A DNA stretch of 38,328 nucleotides from positions 1 to 38,328 of the forward strand of contig JAYMTF010000364.1 in NCBI GenBank assembly GCA_036897485.1. Direction: 5' to 3'. Under the pieces are notes generated by a model. It saw nothing but the letters and a program-made list of their open reading frames with translations. It did no database searches and was not told where the DNA came from. Shown in pieces: positions 31,989-38,328 of this stretch (position 1 is the stretch's first letter; each line of letters begins with the position of its first letter). The DNA comes from Pelargonium nanum. Taxonomy: Eukaryota > Streptophyta > Magnoliopsida > Geraniales > Geraniaceae. The position numbers were made by a program, and so were the translations under genes.

Positions 31989-32618
31989 TCACACACTTCC
32001 CTTATTTCCAATTCCCATTTCATCATTTTCTTGTTCATGATCTCCAAATTCTGCACCACCAACACCAAATGAAGCTACTTTAGCCTTATTGATGACAGAT
32101 CTTCTAAGCAACCAAGTAAGAACCACAACTAAAATTACCAAAACAACCCCACCTCCCCACCACATTAACACCCTGACCCTCACCTTCTTCCCCATATCAC
32201 CACCACCACCACCACTCTCCCAATACTCAGTGCCATAACCACCAAAGAAGCTGTAACTGTCATAACCAACAAAACAGTATCTTGCAGCCACAGAGCCACC
32301 ATTTTTGCTGCTTCCACAAAGCCCATGAAGCTTCTCAATGGCCATTTCTACACAAACCCCACAATCCTTTGGAGACACAAAGTGGACACATTTGGCAAGA
32401 CCATAGATTTTGGTCCCATTGTTGCCATATTGAACCACACCAGTTGAGACCCTCTTGGAGACCAGAGTGACCTCAGCTCTGAGCTGGAGAAGCAGTGTCT
32501 CAAGAGCCAGTTCATGATCATGATCAGCAACAATATTGGTGGAAACTGAGGTTTTTGAGAAGGTGAGGAGAGAGAAAATGATGAAGAAGGTGAAGATTTG
32601 ATGAGAAGGGTTGGTCAT
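31989..32618 (-). CDS. Single-DUF26 (Gnk2-type) transmembrane protein
   Basis: A 209-residue single-exon protein: signal peptide about residues 1-28 (hydrophobic FTFFIIFSLLTF), one DUF26/stress-antifungal domain about 33-135 with the signature C77-X8-C86-X2-C89 and further cysteines at 101 and 115, a Gly-rich spacer (135-142), a transmembrane helix about 154-172 followed by RR, and a short acidic tail. DUF26 proteins include secreted antifungal lectins, plasmodesmata-located proteins and CRK receptors. PDLPs normally have two DUF26 domains before the helix; here there is only one. The start at 32618 is chosen because a good TATA box lies 75 bases upstream, inside the longer open frame that reaches 32801. 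No kinase follows. The function is unknown. Confidence 0.85.
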   Translation of the reverse strand: MTNPSHQIFTFFIIFSLLTFSKTSVSTNIVADHDHELALETLLLQLRAEVTLVSKRVSTGVVQYGNNGTKIYGLAKCVHFVSPKDCGVCVEMAIEKLHGLCGSSKNGGSVAARYCFVGYDSYSFFGGYGTEYWESGGGGGDMGKKVRVRVLMWWGGGVVLVILVVVLTWLLRRSVINKAKVASFGVGGAEFGDHEQENDEMGIGNKGSV

Positions 32619-32692
32619 GGCTAAAAGCTTGTAAGATAGTGTTGGAGTTTTTGCTACTTTTTGGAGTTTATTTATGGCTGTTAATGGGTAAA

Positions 32693-32700
32693 TTATATAG
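32693..32700 (-). promoter_or_regulatory. TATA box of the DUF26 gene
   Basis: CTATATAA on the minus strand, 75 bases before the chosen ATG at 32618. Its position excludes the upstream in-frame ATG codons as starts. Confidence 0.7.
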
Positions 32701-32999
32701 AGACAAAGAAAGGGGTTTGGGGTTGAAATGTAGTGGTGAATCTGATCTGCAGTGATGACATTGACAGATTGTGGACGTATCTGGTTTGGCTCATTGCTCA
32801 CTTTTTGCTCTTTACCTATGCTGTTTTCTTTGTTTTATCACATTTGATTGTATATTGGAGGGTCCGTGATTAGTACTAAAATCTACTAAAACTCAACAAT
32901 ACCTCATCGACCACTCGGATTCAAATATCTGAATGATGTGTGAATGCTATTTGTTTTGAATTGGTTCAATTCGTACCGTTTTCTTTAAACTAGATTGGC
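32701..32999. other. DUF26 upstream flank
   Basis: Non-coding sequence between the DUF26 promoter and the LINE remnant. Nothing recognisable. Confidence 0.4.
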
Positions 33000-33590
33000 C
33001 ACCTGATTATAGGCACTTTTATACAAAAATAGCTTTGTATTAAGACGACGAATCAACAACTAATACTTCTGAAACATCAATAGGGGTAACAAAGTCCAAT
33101 CCACACACCAATGTCTGACACTAAACTAGATGATTTGTCAAGCGCATGAGCCACCTGATTCGCAGATCTACGAACAAAGCAAAATCCAAGACTAGAAATT
33201 AAATCTGATTTGAAATTTCTAAATGTCGCCTATAATTAAATCAAAGGTATTGTAATCCTCCCCTCCGGTCTTCAATGCCTCAACAACCTCCAAAGCATCA
33301 GCTCAACTATAATTGATGCTTAGTACTCTTTGTCTGCAACCCAACTCAAAGCTTCCCAAATTATCAAAGTTTCCGCTATACGAGCCTCCATAAACCCGCC
33401 CCAATCGTATATATCGCATCCCCAGCTTCCGGTCACAAACGATCCAACCACCACTTGTTCGGTTGCACCCAGCGAAAGTAGCAACATCAGTGTTGAGTTT
33501 CAGATATCCCTGACTAGGCGGTACCCATCTAATCTGCCCATGATCAATTTGAGTAGCTGGCTTGTCTCCTATGTCAGCTCACCAAAAGTC
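33000..33590 (-). mobile_element. LINE remnant, RNase H-like (RVT_3) end of ORF2
   Basis: On the minus strand, translation from about 33540 gives RWVPPSQGYLKLNTDVA, GGWIVCDRKLGMRYI and, further on, ADALEVVEALKTGG. From about 33185 it has CFVRRSANQVAHALDKSS in another frame. These are the start (WxPPxxGxLKLNTD), middle and end (VRRSANxVAHALA) of the RNase H-like domain that closes ORF2 of plant L1-type LINEs. Several stops and frame changes break it. A reverse-transcriptase part is not seen nearby, so it is a 5'-truncated, old copy. Host genes made only of this domain exist, but the stops argue against that here. Confidence 0.8.
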
Positions 33591-34145
33591 CCAGCCCGAC
33601 CGACGTGTAAATTGACTAAATTTATTTGAAGCAAAAATATATAATAGAGAACGTGATTGTCACATCAATTTACTCATTTTAATCTCTCAATTGCAGTTTT
33701 TTTATTTTAAGACAACTTCATTCGTAAATTGAGTTAACTATAACGTCATATGGTTTTAAATTTTTTTTTTTTTTAATTATTATAAAATTGACAAGCCAAA
33801 CCACTTTACCTTAACGACACCATTATGAATTGGACAAATTCAAAACATAATATCATTGTTTGTTGCCTGTTGGGGACCAAATTGAAAAATAAACTAATTT
33901 AGAGCAAAATGAATAGCATTGGACTAAAATAAATGTTTTCATTAAATTATAAAAATCGTCATATAATTAACCAATTTGAACGATGTCGTTTAGATCCTGC
34001 CGACACGTTTGTTGTTGACCCAAAATACAAAGACTCACCTGACCGTGCTCGTCTAGGAAAATGTATCCGTCTACGCTACAGCTTCTCCTGTTCCTGCTGT
34101 TTCTTCGTCCTCCAATCCAATCCATTTTCAATCACAGCTTCGCCG
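33591..34145. other. Spacer and promoter region of the DUF616 gene
   Basis: AT-rich up to about 33960, then more balanced and pyrimidine-rich (from about 34080) as expected for a 5' leader. No clear TATA box; no other gene. Confidence 0.45.
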
Positions 34146-34286
34146 ATGATTCATAGATCCTCTCACTCTCCTCCGCCTCCCTCCGCCGCTCTATTTCCCG
34201 CTCCTGCGCGCCGAGACTACGCTCCGGCGCCGGAACAATCTCCCACCGACGTTTTTGCAATTTTGATTCGCGCACTTTTACGATGA
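34146..34286 (+). CDS. Upstream ORF overlapping the DUF616 start codon
   Basis: A 46-codon open frame in the probable 5' leader (MIHRSSHSPPPPSAALFPAP...). Its stop TGA at 34284-34286 overlaps the main ATG at 34283-34285 as ATGA. The peptide is Pro/Ala/Ser-rich and not recognised. Such a layout could permit termination and reinitiation or could limit translation of the main frame. Whether the transcript starts far enough upstream to include 34146 is not shown by the sequence. Confidence 0.4.
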   Translation: MIHRSSHSPPPPSAALFPAPARRDYAPAPEQSPTDVFAILIRALLR

Positions 34287-37200
34287 CTCTCTCCAAGCTT
34301 AACAATGGCGAATTGTTGCCTGATCGGAGAGTTCTGGTTGGATCCAGGTCCGCACGTCGGAGGAGATGTAGCCGCATTACTCTGCAGAGATCGTGGCGCC
34401 TGCTCGCCGCCGTGTTTCTGGTTTATTTGGCGTTTTTTGCTCTCAAAGTTGTTTTCTACGGTGAGTTTGGAGTTTCTGGCGCTGTTTGGTTGCGGAGAGA
34501 GAGAGAGGTAGATGTTCTTGTGTGTGTGATTGCGTTTTTGCGTTTTGCAGGTAAAATTGAGAGCCACATTTCGGCTTGGCATGATCTTCAACGAAAGCGA
34601 CCTAAGGTCGCAGAGCATGATGAGATAGGATCTGACACGGAAGAGCCTTCGGTACCGAAAAGCAAGCGGCGGAGGCAGCGTAAGAGAGGCCTTTGAACTT
34701 TTGAAGGATTCTGTTATCTGCATTGTTCTTATTGTTTTTAATTCCTTTAAACATTGAATTTGAGACCTCAAATCTTCGGAGTCATTCTGTTTCTAGGATT
34801 ATTCTGCATCTGCATTTTTTATTGTTTTTTTTTATCATTTTAAATATTGAATTTAAGACCTCAAATCTATGAGCCATTTTGTTTCTATGACTCTGAAATC
34901 CCTGAATATGGAAATGTTGTTGATATTATTTCTAGTAACTGGCCTACATTGGTTGAACTTGAGCAGAAAGTTTAAATTAGATGATTCAGATCAAAAGTAA
35001 AAAGTGTTGTTGACACTCTGTTTTGTAATAGTTCAATTTAATTAGGAAGTGGTTTATCTGGAGACTTGCAAGGATTTAACTTTCTGGAAAAGAAAAGCTG
35101 AATGAGTTTCAAAATTTTCTTTGCCTGCTTGTCATAGAATCTATTTTCCACTGCAAAACACTCTGCCATTGAGTGTACGAATTATGATGATGAATTAGTA
35201 ATTTCTTATAATAGTTTTCTAGCTTTGTGCAATAATTTTTATAATTGTATGCTTAATCTTAAGAACTCATGCTGTCATAGTGTCATACATGATTGTATTA
35301 TTTGTGTGTGTGTGTGCGCGAGTTCTTCTATTTGACGCTATTTTTGTGCTCCTTCCACTTCCGTTTTTTTTTTTCAGATTTCCCTTGTGAAATTGGGCTT
35401 GCAAAACAAGTTGAGTATCTTGTGGAACCTGAAGAATATATGAATTTCACAAAATTTTCGGTAGAATACATTGGACAAGATGTAAAACCATTGGGTAATA
35501 ACTTACTTGAGACTAGATTTGGAGGGCATCAAACACTTGAGGAAAGAGAGAAATCCTTCTATGCCAGAAATCAGACACTTCATTGTGGTTTTGTTAAAGG
35601 ACCACCAGGATCTGAAAGAACCGGATTTGATTTGGATGAGAAGGATAAGACCTACATGAACACCTGCAAAGTTGTAGTATCTTCTTGCATTTTTGGGAAA
35701 TCCGACTTTCTGAGGAGACCAACAAGCAAACTGGTAAACAAAACATACCTTATCAGAGCTCTTTATGCTTCATGTTTGTATGAAATAATAATCAACAACT
35801 ATAAGGATGCAAACAAATTCTTATTGTTCTAGCTCATTGCTGCCTTTACAAATTGACTAAAATATAGTTATTTATTTAAAAAAATTGAGTTTTTATTTTC
35901 TTTTACTATGATTATTCATTTTATTTGATAAGAAAAGAAATAGAAAGAGAGTAGAAGATCATATAATACAATTCTCTGCAATACGACTCTTTAATGTAAA
36001 TCTCGAGCTGGTGGTGTTTAATCTTTGACATGCCAAGTTGAAGGCATATTATTGTGAGGATGTCATTATTGGTCCAACTTTCTCCTAATTTGTACGTATA
36101 AAAGTCTTTTTAGGTAGCATTTTGATTTAATTCATTGAAACAGTGTGCTCTTTGTAGTGATTTGTTATGTAGCTCTAGGATATTTTGTGTGGTCTTACTA
36201 TCCTTCCCATGACATTAAAAATAATCTTATTCGGTTCAGATCAGTGAATATTCCAAGAAAAATGTTTGTTTTGTTATGTTCGTGGATGAACAAACGCTGT
36301 TACAACTATCATCAGAGGGAAACATTCCTAACCAAGAAGGGCATATTGGTTTATGGAGAATAGTTACTGTGAGGAACCTACCGTATGAGGACATGAGGAG
36401 AACCGGAAAGGTGCCAAAATTTCTATCACATCGTCTCTTCCCATCTTCAAGGTGATTCTCACATTGTGATCTACTCATTTTTTAGCTCTTATGTTATGTC
36501 AGTGCTCTAGACTGACAAACTTGAATCTATTTACCTTTTTTATTTGTTATTGTCCAGGTATTCAATTTGGGTCGACAGTAAGATGCGACTCCATACTGAT
36601 CCAATGCTGATTATTGAACACTTTCTGTGGAAAACAAGATCAGAGTATGCCATTTCAAACCATTATGATCGCCATTGTGTGTGGGAGGAGGTGCTCCAAA
36701 ATAAACGTCTAAATAAGTACAACCACATTGCCATTGATGAACAGTTTCTTTTTTACCAATCTGATGGACTCACCAAATTTGACCCGTTGGATTCGTATCC
36801 TATTCTTCCAAGTTGTGCGTTCCAGCTGCACCTTTCTTTTTTCATTCTGATCTCTCATTGTTTTCTGCATCTGCAATATTTATTCCTTGAAATACTGTGT
36901 TCATTCTCTGTAACTTGTGCTTTGTAGATGTTCCTGAAGGTTCCTTTATTATCCGGGCCCATACACCAATGTCCAACTTATTTTCATGTCTGTGGTTTAA
37001 CGAAGTAGATCGGTTTACATCACGCGATCAACTAAGCTTTGCATATACATATCTGAAATTGAGGAGAATGAATCCAGATGAACCATTTCACCTGAACATG
37101 TTTAAGGTGACTACTTCTTCATACTTTTCTTTTGTTTGTAATAATGACATCTTCGAATAGCTATATTAAGGTAGTTTAGTACATGTTGCTACTTGCTATA

Positions 37201-37614
37201 GGTAACTGTTACACCTGTGCTACTAAAGTATCTTAATAATGGATCAACTTGGCTTCCATGATTAGTCTAATTATATTGAATATGCTGATAATATTGCATA
37301 TAGTATCTGACTTCATCCAATTAATCTTGTTCTCTATGTGTTATGATGTATTGATGTCTTTGGTGGTAACTTCATATTCGAATATAAGAATGTGAATAAT
37401 AAAACTTCCATTGCCACGGAGTTCTTTCATTTAGTTAGAATGTGTCAATTTTCAATATTGTTATATTTTAATTACCGCAAATCATTGTAGTGTTACAGGC
37501 AAAAGTTGTTTATTTTTTTATTTTGTGTCTCAATTCATGCAGGACTGTGAACGCAGAGCACTAGTGAAGCTCTTCCGGCATAGGGAAGTGATATCACCTC
37601 TACAGACTCTTTGA
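34283..37614 (+). CDS. DUF616 protein (TOD1/MUCI70-like), Golgi type II membrane protein
   Basis: A 460-residue DUF616 protein. The family includes MUCI70, a probable Golgi hexosyltransferase needed for seed mucilage pectin, and TOD1, reported as a Golgi alkaline ceramidase affecting turgor in pollen tubes and guard cells. Seven exons: 34283-34460, 34551-34679, 35378-35733, 36240-36451, 36558-36814, 36928-37106 and 37543-37614, all GT-AG, frame continuous. An Arg-rich N-terminus (22-31) precedes one transmembrane helix at about 38-58, then a basic stem (KSKRRRQ) and the DUF616 domain: FGGHQTLEEREKSFYARNQ, LHCGFVKGP, CKVVVSSCIFG, KNVCFVMFVDEQT, RYSIWVDSKMRL, EYAISNHYDRHCVWEEV, GSFIIRAHTPMSNLFSCLWF, DQLSFAYTYLKLRRMNP and DCERRALVKLFRHR. 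Length resembles TOD1 (about 460), but which activity applies is undecided. Confidence 0.93.
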
Positions 37615-38328
37615 GATATATAATGGAAGTCTCGTTAACATTTCTGCCTGGTTAGTAAAATCCTTTGATGGCCTCTTTCAACTACACGAGAATTGTATGC
37701 TAATATTTTATTATCAAACATGAAACAAGAACAATCCTCATAGATACAAATCTAGGTAGAGCTGCCAGGGACACAGAGAAAAGAAAGTAGCATGGTCCTA
37801 CGGCAAGTCCCCAGAATCAACATTGAAGCATTTTTTCCAAAATGAAAAGAGAAAATGCGCCAGTTGCGTTGCTGGTGATTGGTTTGTTCCCTAGGCACTC
37901 TAATATCGGGGTTGAGTCGTGTTTCAGCTCGGAGTTGGAGTTCAACTTGCATTACAAATTGATCTCATGGGCCTCAGATGAAAGAAGATTCAGTTCAGTC
38001 AGCGGTAAATGAATGAAATTGACTTGTTCAAGCGCTACGGCTCTTCTGAATGCCCCTACGTGTAACTGGCAATGCGGGCTGCAGGCTTAAACGGGTTGGG
38101 GAAGAAAACGCATTTGTTCTTATCGAACAAGTTTTCATCAGTTTCAACGTTTCTCGTAAGTTAGTGAACAAGTTAGAGCCAATAAAAAATTGCTAAATAA
38201 GAGAATGTGAGATTTTTCATCTGCTTCGCATCATGACCGCAGTCAGTATTACCTTAGCGAGGACGACTCTTCATTGCACCTATAACTTTTTCAGTGGTTG
38301 TTTGGGAACACTTCTACTTACTTTTAAA
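37615..38328. other. DUF616 3' region and flank
   Basis: 3' UTR and downstream sequence. 37750-38110 is less AT-rich but has no frame with family features; the minus-strand open frame at 37752-37952 looks like chance. No element is recognised. Confidence 0.45.

Noticed and set aside
32619-32801. Longer N-terminus for the DUF26 protein
   Set aside because: It would place a good TATA box inside the coding region and put 61 residues before a clean signal peptide.
33137-33152. 16-base identity between the LINE remnant and the Helitron interior (17575-17590, opposite strand)
   Set aside because: An exact match this short is expected by chance with moderate probability in 38 kb and does not extend.
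34283-34696. A separate short 137-residue protein ending at 34696
   Set aside because: It reads through the GTAAGA donor at 34680; splicing there joins the DUF616 domain in frame, as the family requires.
1-38328. tRNA, rRNA genes or CRISPR-like arrays
   Set aside because: No tRNA box A/B pair with a foldable acceptor, no rRNA core sequence and no regularly spaced direct repeats were seen on reading either strand.

Overview
The window is nuclear DNA of a flowering plant, almost certainly a eudicot. Its genes are broken by short AT-rich GT-AG introns, the spacers are AT-rich and full of transposon debris, and every recognisable protein belongs to a plant family (QUA2/PMT-type methyltransferase, PKS, sphingoid-base hydroxylase, MLO, DUF26, DUF616, plant cytosolic sulfotransferases). 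The species cannot be named from this. Comparisons with Arabidopsis proteins below are from memory; exon joins were worked out by hand from splice signals, reading phase and family conservation.

Layout. 1-1096 (+) is the last part of a PMT/DUF248 methyltransferase. 2251-4864 is a spacer with two copies of a GC-rich repeat and a Stowaway-like MITE. 5493-6848 (+) is an intronless PHYTOCHROME KINASE SUBSTRATE-type gene. 7833-9682 (-) is a two-exon sphinganine C4-hydroxylase (SBH). 11836-14265 (-) is a complete ten-exon ORC6 gene with E2F-like sites upstream. 14763-18510 is a diverged tandem repeat whose second copy is split by a 3.0-kb non-autonomous Helitron, which itself holds a MITE. 18730-20718 (+) is a six-exon double-MATH-domain gene with a LINE tail in intron 2. 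21357-22334 and 24022-25017 (+) are tandem intronless sulfotransferases, and the spacer between them holds broken pieces of the MATH gene and of ORC6. 26150-30011 (-) is a complete 14-exon MLO gene with a GC-AG first intron. 31989-32618 (-) is a small secreted/membrane DUF26 protein. 33000-33590 (-) is a decayed LINE RNase H remnant. 34283-37614 (+) is a seven-exon DUF616 (TOD1/MUCI70-like) Golgi-type protein with an upstream ORF that overlaps its start codon. 37615-38328 is downstream flank.

The genes do not form one pathway: this is ordinary gene order (cell wall, light signalling, sphingolipid, replication, defence). The most informative part is 14.7-25 kb, where local duplication, a Helitron with a paralogous empty site, and a patchwork of neighbouring-gene fragments record how the MATH/sulfotransferase cluster was built. 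I found no sign of a wholly new biological system.
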